DNA of 64,000 nucleotides from Thermosphaera aggregans (GCF_014962245.1 NZ_CP063144.1:1106582-1170581); one strand, 5' to 3'. Positions 1 through 8,595 are shown, counted from the stretch's first letter. The notes: generated from the sequence alone by a model not told the origin. Made by a program: numbers and translations.

Positions 1-14
1 CACCGAAATAATGC

Positions 15-299
15 TCAATCTCTGACAAGCTTATAAATAAGGGCTCCGAAGCCCAAGCTCTTAAACCATTTCTCATCAAAGACTCTCAGAATATCTCCTC
101 TAATTTCTCTTGGAACCTTAAACCTGTATAAACTTATTGACAACAATAATCTGTTTACAAGGTATTTACCGAATAAGAGCAGGTACGCGTAGAAAACCAG
201 TATTAAAAAATAAATCAATATTCCCAGGGCATCCGCTATGAACCCCAGGATCATCCCAGTCTTCGCAAGACTTCTAAGCTTCCTTCCCATAATTATCAT
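15..299 (-). CDS. small membrane protein, unknown function
   Basis: A 94-residue protein I do not recognise. Residues about 16-48 form one long or two short hydrophobic segments followed by a basic, positively charged tail, so it is probably an integral membrane protein with the C-terminus in the cytoplasm. Its start overlaps the end of the upstream winged-helix gene by 26 bases on the same strand, which suggests translational coupling. An alternative start is the Met at residue 4. No catalytic motif is visible. Confidence 0.55.
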   Translation of the reverse strand: MIIMGRKLRSLAKTGMILGFIADALGILIYFLILVFYAYLLLFGKYLVNRLLLSISLYRFKVPREIRGDILRVFDEKWFKSLGFGALIYKLVRD

Positions 300-720
300 C
301 CATGCATGCTTTTAGTGTAAATCGGGGTCGTTGAGGAGAGCCGATATTAATCACTATCCCCCTAGCCTCAAGCCCTCTTAGCCTATCGCTTATTATCCTT
401 CTTGAGGAAGAACCTCTCAGATCTCTAACCTTCCTCGTGATCTCTGAGATAGTATAAGGCTCGCAAGCCGATAAGACGTATATAACTGCCTTGCTGATAG
501 GGTCGATTTCCGTGAACCCTGCAATAATTGAGTAAACCCTTCTAGCCGCCTCAAGCGTCTCCATGATTGGTTTGGAAAAAAGAGTGGCTAATTCCAGCGA
601 GATTTGGTACAAGGCCGGGTCAGCACCTGCCTTACTTAGCTCATTCTCAAGCCTCTCCAGCTTCATCAATACTCTTGTCAACAACTCAATAACGACTTCG
701 ATCTTCTCGTCAAGAGTCAT
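274..720 (-). CDS. winged-helix transcriptional regulator-like protein
   Basis: A 148-residue protein with a helical N-terminal half (about 1-75) and a C-terminal winged-helix-like half (about 76-140). In the second half an ISEITRKV helix, a basic SSSRRIISDRL recognition-helix-like segment and a wing ending in QRPRFTL are visible. It probably binds DNA, but the target is unknown. It overlaps the membrane gene downstream and follows a coiled-coil gene by 23 bases, so the three probably form one transcription unit. Family assignment is by fold pattern only. Confidence 0.6.
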   Translation of the reverse strand: MTLDEKIEVVIELLTRVLMKLERLENELSKAGADPALYQISLELATLFSKPIMETLEAARRVYSIIAGFTEIDPISKAVIYVLSACEPYTISEITRKVRDLRGSSSRRIISDRLRGLEARGIVINIGSPQRPRFTLKACMDDNYGKEA

Positions 721-743
721 TAAATCCCTCGATAACTTGAAAA

Positions 744-1145
744 TCAGCCGCGACTGGGGCTATCTTCTTTACGCTCTTCTTCCTCCTCTTCTCTTCTAAG
801 CTCTTTTAACTTGGTTAAGCTTTCAATCAGCTTCTCAAGTGAGGGGACTATTTCCATCCTTCTCTTGTAATAATCCTTCACCATCTCAATAATCAACTCT
901 TCCGGAAGGCCTTGAGCCTTCAACTCCTGGTAGAATTTTCCTATGTCTTCCCCGAGCTTTTTACCGTCCAGCCCGCTGGTGAACACTCCGATGATTTCCT
1001 TTATCCAATCCTTCAGCTTCTCGAGAAATGGCGTGACCGCGTTCAGTACTTCTCGCAACCCTTCAACATCGGTTTCTTCAACCTTTACTTTTATTTCTGG
1101 GGAAGGTTTCTCCCCGCCTTCTCTTTCTTCCATACATATCGCCAT
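744..1145 (-). CDS. charged helical (coiled-coil-like) protein, unknown function
   Basis: A 133-residue, strongly charged and mostly helical protein whose C-terminal third is a run of Glu, Lys and Arg typical of a coiled coil. There is no signal peptide or recognisable catalytic motif. The ATG at 1145 is used here; a second in-frame ATG lies four codons later at 1133. It stands first in a probable three-gene unit with the winged-helix and membrane genes. A perfect 13-base palindrome lies about 45 bases upstream of the start. Confidence 0.55.
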   Translation of the reverse strand: MAICMEEREGGEKPSPEIKVKVEETDVEGLREVLNAVTPFLEKLKDWIKEIIGVFTSGLDGKKLGEDIGKFYQELKAQGLPEELIIEMVKDYYKRRMEIVPSLEKLIESLTKLKELRREEEEEERKEDSPSRG

Positions 1146-1190
1146 TGTGTAAATATGTTTGAACAGGTTTAACTATCTTTTAATGAATTC

Positions 1191-1203
1191 GTGAACGGTT
1201 CAC
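1191..1203. promoter_or_regulatory. 13-base perfect palindrome upstream of the 1145 gene
   Basis: GTGAAC-G-GTTCAC reads the same on both strands. It sits between the end of the hexuloisomerase gene and the start of the coiled-coil gene, just upstream of an AT-rich TATA-like stretch near 1170-1178. It could be a repressor operator or a short terminator hairpin for the upstream gene. The sequence alone does not decide between these. Confidence 0.3.
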
Positions 1204-1206
1204 TGC

Positions 1207-1812
1207 TCACTCAATGTTTGCATGCCTGTTCATCAACTCCTCCTCAGTTATGCCGAGCCTGTTCATTAACTCAACGATTATACCGTCAAGAAATATTAGC
1301 GTCGTGTCCTCGAAGAGTGTTCCTAAAGGTGCGAGAGGTTCGTGAATACCCAGAATCTGCCTGCTAATATAGTCTTCTTCAACAGCCATCTTGGTTCTGC
1401 CAGGTATCCTGACAACTATGTCAGCCAACCTGCCGAGAGGAGAGTCTGGGTATGTGGTAATGGCTACTACTTTCATCAACGCTCCTTTGGCAGCTTCAGC
1501 TGCCGCTACCACAAGTTTCGTCCTACCGGAACCTGATATAGCTATCAAGATATCGCCTGGAGAAGCTCTTGGTAGAATGGTTTCACCTATCACATACACG
1601 TTGAAACCCAAATGTAGCAGTCTCATAGCGAAGGCCCTGGCTATTAGTCCACTTCTCCCCGCGCCTATCACGAAAACCCTCTTATTCTCTTTCCTAGCAG
1701 AGGTGAGCAAGCTAATCATGTTTTCCTTACTATAGTCTTCTATTAAGTCAATGGATTTGACAATGAAATTAACAATCTCGTACATTGCATCTCTTGTAAT
1801 GCCGGAAACCAT
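1207..1812 (-). CDS. hxlB: 6-phospho-3-hexuloisomerase (SIS domain)
   Basis: A 201-residue single SIS-domain protein. In the ribulose monophosphate pathway this enzyme interconverts D-arabino-3-hexulose 6-phosphate and fructose 6-phosphate; archaea mostly use the pathway in reverse to make pentose phosphates. Visible motifs are the sugar-phosphate loop GAGRSG at 50-55, SGSGRT at 93-98, GETILP near 76-81, and the C-terminal helix ending in RHANIE. Length and order fit the family. No hexulose-phosphate synthase gene is adjacent, so the partner is elsewhere or fused elsewhere. Confidence 0.88.
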   Translation of the reverse strand: MVSGITRDAMYEIVNFIVKSIDLIEDYSKENMISLLTSARKENKRVFVIGAGRSGLIARAFAMRLLHLGFNVYVIGETILPRASPGDILIAISGSGRTKLVVAAAEAAKGALMKVVAITTYPDSPLGRLADIVVRIPGRTKMAVEEDYISRQILGIHEPLAPLGTLFEDTTLIFLDGIIVELMNRLGITEEELMNRHANIE

Positions 1813-1901
1813 TCAATCCCTCTTAAAACTATTTCTAAGTAAACTTAAAAGCGTTAAGAAAGCGGTAAGGGTTAATAGAGCGTCTACAGTAATATTTTAA
1901 T

Positions 1902-1976
1902 GCCCCGCCTTCCCACGCCTCCCAGAGACCCTTTGAGAGGGGATGGATATGATGGAGGACGGTCGGGCGGGGCACA
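1902..1976 (+). ncRNA. probable H/ACA-box pseudouridylation guide RNA
   Basis: The transcript folds into one hairpin. The lower stem is 1902-1909 with 1966-1973 (8 GC-rich pairs, extendable by a G-U). An internal loop follows (1911-1917 and 1959-1964), then an upper stem 1918-1922 with 1954-1958. Above that is a kink-turn-like element (GAGA opposite ATATGATGG) and an apical hairpin ACCCT/AGGGG. ACA at 1974-1976 directly follows the lower stem, 15 nt below the pocket, matching the archaeal H/ACA rule of 14-16 nt. The pocket arms are complementary to GACCG-UC-GUGGGA, close to a conserved large-subunit rRNA segment. The downstream protein start must lie after this RNA. Confidence 0.68.
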
Positions 1977-2010
1977 TTATCAAGGATCCGGGCAACCAGG
2001 GGTTAGTGTT

Positions 2011-2928
2011 TTGAAAACAAGATCCGTAAAAACAAGCATGCGCGTGTTAAGGGTTTTCGACCCGTGGAAATCTCCTTTATGCACCTGCCCTTTCAAATAT
2101 TCACTACACCCTTACACCGGGTGCTCTCACTTCTGCCCCTACTGTTACGCAACATCTTACATAGGGAGAAAACCAAGCAACCCAAAGAACAACTTCCTCG
2201 CAATGTTGAAAACCGATTTAACAAAGGTGGAGCAAGGTTCGATTATAGAGTTAAGCACGAGCAGCGATCCCTATCCACCTGTTGAAGCATGGGCTGGGCT
2301 GACGAGAAAGACGCTCATACTACTCCACGAACATGATATGAAGATGTTGATAACAACGAAATCACACATAGTTAAGAGAGATGTGGATATTCTGGCGAGA
2401 GCGCCCGCGGCCGTGATGATAACCATAACCACGTTAAACCGTGAAATCTCGGGAAGGTTAGAGCCTGGGGCTCCACCACTGGATAAGAGGTTGAAAACCA
2501 TTCAATATTTGGGAGAGCACGGTATTCCTGTTGGAGCCAGAATAGACCCCGTGATACCTGGAATAAATGATGACCCGTTAGAGCTTAAAGAGCTGGTTGA
2601 CACTGTAGTTGATGCCGGAGCCCAACACATTGTAACATCTACCTATAAGGCTAGATGGGATAGTCTTAAAAGACTTTCACAAGCCTTTAGGGATGAGTCG
2701 CTGACAACCTTGTATAAGGAGAGTGGAGAAGTGCTTCACGGTTCAATATATTTACCGAAAGCTGAAAGGTCTCGCCTTTTACAGCCTATTATAACTCAGG
2801 CCGGTGTGAGGAAGGTTACCGTAGCCACGTGTAGAGAAGGATTGGGGGCTGCATTTTTTAAAGCACCTTCGTGTGATGGTTCACATATGATTACAGCAAG
2901 GAAAAAGAAGGGAGGCCTCGATGAGTGA
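2011..2928 (+). CDS. radical SAM protein, SplB-like
   Basis: A radical SAM enzyme of the spore-photoproduct-lyase-like group, common in archaea with unknown substrates. The Fe-S motif CSHFCPYC (CX3CX2C) follows LHPYTG. The family-typical VKTS...FDPWKS...CTCP lead-in comes just before it, and later segments ELSTSSDPYPP and GARIDPVIPG complete the partial barrel. An upstream ATG exists at 1900, but the bases there form a GC-rich H/ACA-like hairpin and encode unconserved Pro/Gly-rich sequence. I therefore chose TTG 2011, with ATG 2038 as alternative. It overlaps the following ZPR1 gene by 8 bases. Confidence 0.8.
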   Translation: MKTRSVKTSMRVLRVFDPWKSPLCTCPFKYSLHPYTGCSHFCPYCYATSYIGRKPSNPKNNFLAMLKTDLTKVEQGSIIELSTSSDPYPPVEAWAGLTRKTLILLHEHDMKMLITTKSHIVKRDVDILARAPAAVMITITTLNREISGRLEPGAPPLDKRLKTIQYLGEHGIPVGARIDPVIPGINDDPLELKELVDTVVDAGAQHIVTSTYKARWDSLKRLSQAFRDESLTTLYKESGEVLHGSIYLPKAERSRLLQPIITQAGVRKVTVATCREGLGAAFFKAPSCDGSHMITARKKKGGLDE

Positions 2929-3475
2929 GCCGGTGAAAATAGCGGAGTATGAGGTTGAATGCCCTGTTTGTAGTCAGAAAGCATTAGTGGAGGATTACAT
3001 CCATAATGTACCGTATTATGGCGACATATTGATCTCGGTCTTAACCTGTGATAAATGCGGTTTCAGGAAGCGCGACATCGGCGTCTTATCAATTAGTGAA
3101 CCGAGGAAGATTATTTATAAGGTTGAAAAACCAGGCGATGAAAGAGCATTATTGATAAGGGCCGGCGGCTCCAGGGTTTTGATACCTGAATTCAACATAG
3201 AGATTTCCCCGGGACCATTCTCCCAGGGCTTCATCACCACTATTGAAGGTTTAATCATGGATTTAATTGAGAAAACCTCCTTCCTTTGCGAGTCTCGGGG
3301 TGAAAACGACAGTGAGTGTGACAGAGTATTGGATCTGCTTAACAAGGCTAAAGATGGTCTAGTAGAGTACACTGTTATAATAGAGGATTATCCTGGTAGA
3401 AGCGATATTGTAAGTAACAAAACGAAATATGTAAGAATTGAGAAAGAAGAAAGTGGTGAGAAACCTAGGCTTTGA
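2921..3475 (+). CDS. ZPR1 zinc-finger domain protein
   Basis: A 184-residue protein with one ZPR1-type zinc finger: C14-PV-C17 and C43-DK-C46, separated by the characteristic hydrophobic IHNVPYYGDILISV segment. The rest (about 60-170) fits the beta-rich ZPR1 domain. Eukaryotic ZPR1 is a chaperone for translation factor eEF1A; archaeal versions are single-repeat and probably cytoplasmic, with an unproved but similar role. The ATG overlaps the end of the radical SAM gene, which suggests one mRNA. The C-terminal tail is Lys/Glu rich. Confidence 0.82.
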   Translation: MSEPVKIAEYEVECPVCSQKALVEDYIHNVPYYGDILISVLTCDKCGFRKRDIGVLSISEPRKIIYKVEKPGDERALLIRAGGSRVLIPEFNIEISPGPFSQGFITTIEGLIMDLIEKTSFLCESRGENDSECDRVLDLLNKAKDGLVEYTVIIEDYPGRSDIVSNKTKYVRIEKEESGEKPRL

Positions 3476-5288
3476 GAACCTCCTCAACAAGCGGTATTAA
3501 ACTACCCTTTGAAACGTCAACCAGTCCCTTATCCGTGATTCTGATCTCCGGTATTACTGGAAGAGAAATCAGCGCGAGCGTCATGAAGTAAGACTCAAAG
3601 TTCAGCCCGTATTTTTCGCGAAGAACCTCTACCATGTTGACATATTTCTTGAAAACCTCTTCAGGCTCCTCAATACTCATTAAACCGGCTAGTCTTAAAG
3701 GTATCTCAGCTATTACTCGCCCATCATCCACGACAACTATTCCCCCCTGTATTCTAGCAATTTCTTTGACGGCTACGTTCATATCCTGCGGATTCCATCC
3801 CGCTGTTATTAAGTTGTGAGTATCATGAGCGATCGTCTGTGCTATAGCCCCAGCCTTAAACCCTAATCCCTTAATGAAACCCATTGAAAAGCCTCCAGAA
3901 CCCCTGTGCCTGTCCGCAACAGCAACATACATGATATCTCTTGAAGGATCACTCCGTATCTCACCGTTCTCCACAGCTAGCTCTTCCACCGTTCTCTTCG
4001 TTAAAGCAGACCCTGGTTGTACGTTAATAGTGTTGACACGGGCAACCCCGTTGAATTCACCGACGCGAGGTGTGAAGCTCGGGTTTTCCAAGAAGGGGCC
4101 GAGTTTAACCGTGTTGAGCGCTTCTTCAGGATACCTGTACCGTGGAAAAGTCTTCTTCAATTCCCCTTTATAATAGAGTATGTCCCCGTTGCTGATAACC
4201 GTATGGGGTTTAATCTCCTTTATGCTTTTAGAGAACACTATATCAGCTATCCTCCCAGGTGCTAAGACTCCTATGTGCTCCTCCACGTGTAAGCGAATGG
4301 CCGGGTTAAACGTGGCGTATTTTATCGCTTTGATAGGGTCAAGACCGTACTCAATGGCGAGGTTAACTATTCTGTCAACATGTCCCTGCGTGAACAGGTC
4401 GTAAACATTGACGTCGTCGCTTACGAAAGCGCACAATTCGCAGTTTGACTTTTCCAGCAAGATTTTGGATAATTCCCCGAGATCTCTCCAAGCGCTACCC
4501 TCCCTTATGTAAAGCCACATACCCTTCCTCAGCTTTTCCAAGCCTTCATGATAAGTGGTTGACTCGTGATCGCTTATTATGCCGGCGGAAATGTACGCGT
4601 CAAGCAACCTCCCAGTTAGCAACGGAGCATGCCCGTTAACGATCAACCCCTTCTCGCTTGCTACTTTCAACTTCCTCAATACCTTATCTGAAGCATTAGT
4701 AACGCTGAGGAAGTCCATAACTTCTCCCAGGCCGACAATGTTGTCGAAACATGCCAGCTGCTCAATCTCTTTGTCCGATATCACATGTGGCGTGGTTTCA
4801 AGTCTTAAAGCAGGATCCGTTGCTGGAACACAGCTCGGGAGATCTATCAATATCTTTAATGGAAGATTCGCGGAAGCCTTCACAAACAACTCCACGCCTT
4901 GAACTCCCAGCACGTTGGCGATCTCATGGGGGTCTGCTACAACCGTGGTTGTTCCATGTTTAAGAGCTATTTTGGAGAATCCCACCGGGTCAAGCAGTGA
5001 CGACTCGATATGGACGTGAAGGTCTATGAACCCAGGAAACACGTAGTCGTTTGAACCATCTATTATCAGTGTCTCCCTGGAAATATGTTTCGAAATCAAC
5101 TCGTCCTCAACAACTCCTGCTATCCTCCTATCCTTTACGATAATGCTGTGTTTCTCAAGAATCTCTTCCGTATGGGGGAGGACGATGTTGACATTGGTTA
5201 TGACGATATCGGCTGGGAGCTTGCCTGCCGCTGCTTCCACTAGTCTACTTCTCTCTTCAATACTGTAGCGTGTGAAGAAGATGCCCAA
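3465..5288 (-). CDS. ade: adenine deaminase
   Basis: A 607-residue amidohydrolase of the adenine deaminase (AdeC) family, converting adenine to hypoxanthine and ammonia in purine salvage. Motifs are the metal-binding DLHVHIESS (H91, H93), VADPHEIANVLG, GHAPLL, and SDDVN. The long C-terminal domain has MGFIKGLG, IAHDTHNL and GGIVVV segments typical of Ade and absent from other amidohydrolases. The first codon is TTG. A TATA-like TTTAAATG at 5320-5313 predicts transcription starting within a few bases of it, so the message is probably leaderless. It ends 11 bases inside the convergent ZPR1 gene. Confidence 0.9.
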   Translation of the reverse strand: MGIFFTRYSIEERSRLVEAAAGKLPADIVITNVNIVLPHTEEILEKHSIIVKDRRIAGVVEDELISKHISRETLIIDGSNDYVFPGFIDLHVHIESSLLDPVGFSKIALKHGTTTVVADPHEIANVLGVQGVELFVKASANLPLKILIDLPSCVPATDPALRLETTPHVISDKEIEQLACFDNIVGLGEVMDFLSVTNASDKVLRKLKVASEKGLIVNGHAPLLTGRLLDAYISAGIISDHESTTYHEGLEKLRKGMWLYIREGSAWRDLGELSKILLEKSNCELCAFVSDDVNVYDLFTQGHVDRIVNLAIEYGLDPIKAIKYATFNPAIRLHVEEHIGVLAPGRIADIVFSKSIKEIKPHTVISNGDILYYKGELKKTFPRYRYPEEALNTVKLGPFLENPSFTPRVGEFNGVARVNTINVQPGSALTKRTVEELAVENGEIRSDPSRDIMYVAVADRHRGSGGFSMGFIKGLGFKAGAIAQTIAHDTHNLITAGWNPQDMNVAVKEIARIQGGIVVVDDGRVIAEIPLRLAGLMSIEEPEEVFKKYVNMVEVLREKYGLNFESYFMTLALISLPVIPEIRITDKGLVDVSKGSLIPLVEEVLKA

Positions 5289-5310
5289 CGCACCACCTTA
5301 TTTTTGCTTA

Positions 5311-5338
5311 TACATTTAAACCTTGTTGTTTTATAAAT
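5311..5338. promoter_or_regulatory. divergent promoters for adenine deaminase and amidohydrolase
   Basis: Minus strand: TTTAAATG at 5320-5313 places a start near 5290, at the ade start codon. Plus strand: a TATA-like TTTTATAAA at about 5329-5337 places a start near 5360, four bases before ATG 5364. Both spacings fit the archaeal 25-27 base rule, so both genes probably make leaderless or very short-leader mRNAs from a 75-base intergenic region. Confidence 0.6.
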
Positions 5339-5363
5339 TTTTCCCACAGATAATAATCCTTAG

Positions 5364-6773
5364 ATGATAAAAATGGCAGATATTTATGTTAGGGGAGGAT
5401 GGGTTCTAACACTTGATTCAAACCGAAGAATAATTAAAAACGGTGCCGTCGCGATCAGCGATGGGATCATTATAGATGTTGGCAGGAGGGAGGAGTTAGA
5501 CCCCAGTTATAAAAGCTTCAGCGACATCGTAATAGAGGCTGAGCGAGATATCATAATGCCGGGTCTAGTAAACACCCACGTCCACTTAGCACAGGGGTTG
5601 ATAAGACACTGCGCCGACTACCTGCCCTTAATAAAATGGTTGAAGAACCGGGTGTGGCCTCTCCAGGGAAGCTATAAGCCCGAGGAAGCCCTTGCCTCAG
5701 CGAAGCTTGTCGTAGCGGAGATGCTTAAAACAGGTACAACAGCCTTCTTGGAAACAGGGCTCGTTGGGCGTTACGGGCCCGACAAAATAATAGAGTTTCT
5801 ACACGACAGCGGCATAAGGGCTGCGGTTGCTAGGCACGTAATGGATCTTAAAGGCTACGCATTAGAGGAGAACATCCTCCACGAAGGCCTCGTAGAGCCC
5901 GGTGATACCAGTTTTAACGATACTCTAAGGCTTTATCATAAGTATAACGGGTTGAGCAATAGGATATGGATATGGTTTGGTCCTCGAACGCCGGGAGCTG
6001 TGAGCCTCGAATTGTATAGGAAAATCTCTGAAAAAGCCCGCGAGCTAAACACGGGAATCACCATGCATCTGGCCGAGGTCAGAGAGGATGTTGAGTATAC
6101 TTTGAAAGGCTTTGGTAAAAAACCGGTTGAATTCGCGAACTGGCTTGGTCTCACAGGTAGAAACGTCGTACTGGTACACGTGGTTTGGGTTGAAGATGAT
6201 GAGGTAAAATTGTTGAGTGAAACCAGTACAACGGTGAGCCATAATCCTTCGAGCAATATGAAGTTGGCTAGCGGGGCGGCAAGGATTTCTGAAATGTTGA
6301 AAGCAGGGGTGAACGTTGCACTAGGAACTGATGGTGGGCCAAGCAACAACACGTATGACCTTATGAGGGAGATGAAGCATGCTGCATTGCTCCAACCTGT
6401 GAGAACCCTGAACGCGGAGGCTATCCGTGCAGAGCAAGTCGTTGAAATGGCAACTATTAACGGAGCTAGGGCGTTGATGATAGACCACATGGTAGGCAGT
6501 ATTGAAAAAGGTAAGAAAGCTGATATAATAGTCTTGGATTACTGGGTTCCTCATCTACACCCCCTTGTTAATCCTGTATCACACCTGGCTTATGCGGCCT
6601 CAGGTAGCGATGTTAAACACTCCATAATAGACGGCAAGCTCGTAATGTATGATAGAAAACTACTCACAATCGACGAGGAAAAAATCATTGAGGAGGCTGA
6701 AAAAGCCGCCTGGCAGGTTTACAGCCGAACCGGCATTTGCAAAGAACCCGACACTATTTGGCCCATATATTAA
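5364..6773 (+). CDS. amidohydrolase, MTA/SAH deaminase or chlorohydrolase-like
   Basis: A 469-residue metal-dependent hydrolase of the TRZ/ATZ group, which includes 5'-methylthioadenosine/S-adenosylhomocysteine deaminase and guanine deaminase. Metal ligands are THVHL (H72, H74), HLAEVRED, a HVVW segment, and the terminal Asp in LGTDGGPSNN; MPGLVNTH and NPSSNMKLASG are family hallmarks. The exact substrate cannot be read. Being divergent from adenine deaminase suggests a purine-ring or adenosine-derivative deaminase. ATG 5373 is an alternative start three codons in. Confidence 0.8.
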   Translation: MIKMADIYVRGGWVLTLDSNRRIIKNGAVAISDGIIIDVGRREELDPSYKSFSDIVIEAERDIIMPGLVNTHVHLAQGLIRHCADYLPLIKWLKNRVWPLQGSYKPEEALASAKLVVAEMLKTGTTAFLETGLVGRYGPDKIIEFLHDSGIRAAVARHVMDLKGYALEENILHEGLVEPGDTSFNDTLRLYHKYNGLSNRIWIWFGPRTPGAVSLELYRKISEKARELNTGITMHLAEVREDVEYTLKGFGKKPVEFANWLGLTGRNVVLVHVVWVEDDEVKLLSETSTTVSHNPSSNMKLASGAARISEMLKAGVNVALGTDGGPSNNTYDLMREMKHAALLQPVRTLNAEAIRAEQVVEMATINGARALMIDHMVGSIEKGKKADIIVLDYWVPHLHPLVNPVSHLAYAASGSDVKHSIIDGKLVMYDRKLLTIDEEKIIEEAEKAAWQVYSRTGICKEPDTIWPIY

Positions 6774-7037
6774 TACAAATTCTTACCAACAATCCTACTT
6801 AACCTCAGAAGAAGTGCATAAAACGGAACAGTATTTTAAAATTTAAACACTGTATATAATGATAACATAAACTTTGAAATTAAAAAATCATGGTATTTGG
6901 AACCTATTAAAAAATAAATTTTAAAGTAATTATTAATGTAAAATCATACATAATTTAGTATAATTTAATGAAATTATTGCAAAACGCAAAGTTTAAATAA
7001 ATCCTATACAAGATAATAATACATGAAAACAACCTAA
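6774..7037 (+). promoter_or_regulatory. AT-rich intergenic region and promoter of the 54-aa gene
   Basis: This stretch is much richer in A and T than its surroundings and holds no credible gene. The clearest element is a BRE-like CGCAAAG followed by TTTAAATA at 6992-6999, which predicts a start near 7018-7021, about 30 bases before the ATG at 7050. Several other TATA-like strings upstream (near 6835, 6853, 6915) could be additional promoters or simply AT-rich sequence. I see no guide RNA or repeat in it. Confidence 0.55.
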
Positions 7038-7049
7038 ATGGGGATAGGT

Positions 7050-7214
7050 ATGGAGAAACTCAAGTTCTTCGACTTAAAGGCGAAGAAATACTTCGAGACA
7101 GACAAATACGAGGTTGTTGTGAAGGAGACGAAGAGGGGCAAGATAAAGATCGCATTCGCTGTTAGCCCCTACACCAACAAGAAGTTCGCTAGGATCATTG
7201 GACCTGCTAAATAA
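7050..7214 (+). CDS. small basic CC1-like crenarchaeal DNA-binding protein
   Basis: A 54-residue basic protein beginning MEKLKFFDLKAKKYFETDKY and ending ARIIGPAK. The pattern (KFFDLKAK, FETDKYEV, a central SPYT, a short basic end) resembles from memory the small crenarchaeal single/double-strand DNA-binding protein CC1, but this was not checked. The start ATG 7050 is preceded by GGGGATAGGT, a good ribosome site; an in-frame ATG at 7038 is possible but lies before that site. A strong TATA upstream and a T-run downstream suggest a monocistronic, well-expressed chromatin-type gene. Confidence 0.72.
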   Translation: MEKLKFFDLKAKKYFETDKYEVVVKETKRGKIKIAFAVSPYTNKKFARIIGPAK

Positions 7215-7232
7215 CGGATCCTAAACACTATA

Positions 7233-7240
7233 CTTTTTTT
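7233..7240 (+). terminator. oligo-T terminator after the 54-aa gene
   Basis: A run of seven or more T residues begins 18 bases after the stop codon and is followed by further T-rich sequence. Archaeal RNA polymerase terminates at such runs without a hairpin. The opposing desulfurase gene ends 15 bases further on. Confidence 0.55.
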
Positions 7241-7254
7241 CCAATATTTTCTCA

Positions 7255-8595
7255 TCAGCTTCCTGTGCAGGGTGCTTCCGGCTTTTCTTTCTTTAATGCT
7301 TCTTTGAGATTCACTATCTTCCCCAGGGTTTCAATGAAGTAGTCTACTTCTTCGAAGGTGTTGTAGACGTAGTAGCTAGCCCTCACGCTACCGTAGAGAA
7401 TCAGCCTATCCTCCGGCTTCTCCGGCAGACTCGAGGGCGGTTTCTCCAAATATGTTATCTTCAAAGAATAGTGGAGGGGGTGGGCACAGTGCATCCCGGA
7501 TCTAACCGCGATGCCGAAAAGGTCTAGCGCTTTAGCAACAGTATGATGGTTTAAACCTATGATGTTGAACGAGACGACACCGGTCTTATCACCAGGGTCC
7601 CTGGGGCCGTAAACCCTGATGTCATCTGGGAACTCCTCGCTCAGCCTTTTCAGAGTATACGCTACAAGATGTTTCTCATGCTCACGCACATTCTCCATGC
7701 CCAGCTTCATTAAATACTCAGCAGCCACTCCTAGAGCTATTCCTGCCTCTATGTTCGGCGTACCTGCTTCAAACCTCCATGGAAGATCCAACCATACAGT
7801 ATCGTCAACAGTAACATCTCTAATCGTGTCTCCTCCAACCTTGAACAAGTCCATTTCCTCTAGAATATCCCTCCTCCCCCATAACACTCCGCTCCCGGTA
7901 GGCCCCAGCATCTTATGCCCGCTAAAGCCCAAGAAGTCGACACCTAGTTTTCTCACATCGGTTAGCGTGTGTGGCACGCTTTGAGCGCCATCCGCGACAA
8001 CAATTGAGCCTACTTCTCTAGCCCTCTTAACCAGTTCTTCAACATTGTTAATAGTCCCAAGGACATTGCTTGCGATAGGGAAGACTATAACTTTGGTTTT
8101 AGGGGTGATGATCGTGTTTAAGGAGTCATAGTCGAGGTAGCCCTGCGGGGTTACATTAATGTATTTTACAACAGCCCCTTTCATTTTCGCTATTTTCCTC
8201 CAGGGAAGCATGGTGCTGTGATGGTCCATGATGGTTGCAACAATCTCGTCACCTTCCCTGAGATTTTTCAAACCCCATGCATAAGCTACCAGGTTCATGG
8301 CATCGGTGGTATTGTTGCAGAAGACAACTTCCTCCCATGAGTAAGCATTGATAAACTTGGCCAGGGTTTCATGCGCTTTCTCATACATTTCACTTGCTTC
8401 CTGGCTCAGCGTGTGCAACCCCCTGTGTATGTTAGCATAGTGGTTTCTGTAAAACTCGACAATGACGTTAATTACCTGGATAGGCTTCTGAGTGGAGGCG
8501 GCGTTATCGAAGTAAACTAAAGGTCTACCGTTAATCTTTCTAGAGAGGATTGGAAAATCTTTTCTAACCTCCTCGGGATCGAACAACACAACCAC
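7255..8595 (-). CDS. cysteine desulfurase, SufS/CsdA type
   Basis: A 446-residue PLP enzyme that removes sulfur from cysteine as a persulfide for Fe-S cluster and thio-cofactor synthesis. The PLP lysine is K228 in GFSGHKMLGPTG, the cofactor-stacking histidines are in MDHHSTMLPW, and the active-site cysteine is C370 in RSGMHCAHP, the short-loop type of SufS. Length is slightly above the family's about 410 because of a Pro/Glu-rich C-terminal extension that ends in a cysteine. No SufBC or scaffold genes are adjacent. Confidence 0.88.
   Translation of the reverse strand: MVVLFDPEEVRKDFPILSRKINGRPLVYFDNAASTQKPIQVINVIVEFYRNHYANIHRGLHTLSQEASEMYEKAHETLAKFINAYSWEEVVFCNNTTDAMNLVAYAWGLKNLREGDEIVATIMDHHSTMLPWRKIAKMKGAVVKYINVTPQGYLDYDSLNTIITPKTKVIVFPIASNVLGTINNVEELVKRAREVGSIVVADGAQSVPHTLTDVRKLGVDFLGFSGHKMLGPTGSGVLWGRRDILEEMDLFKVGGDTIRDVTVDDTVWLDLPWRFEAGTPNIEAGIALGVAAEYLMKLGMENVREHEKHLVAYTLKRLSEEFPDDIRVYGPRDPGDKTGVVSFNIIGLNHHTVAKALDLFGIAVRSGMHCAHPLHYSLKITYLEKPPSSLPEKPEDRLILYGSVRASYYVYNTFEEVDYFIETLGKIVNLKEALKKEKPEAPCTGS

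Noticed and set aside
1900-2010. N-terminal extension of the radical SAM protein from ATG 1900
   Set aside because: The bases form a GC-rich H/ACA-like hairpin ending in ACA, and the encoded peptide is Pro/Gly-rich and unlike the family. The family pattern starts after TTG 2011.
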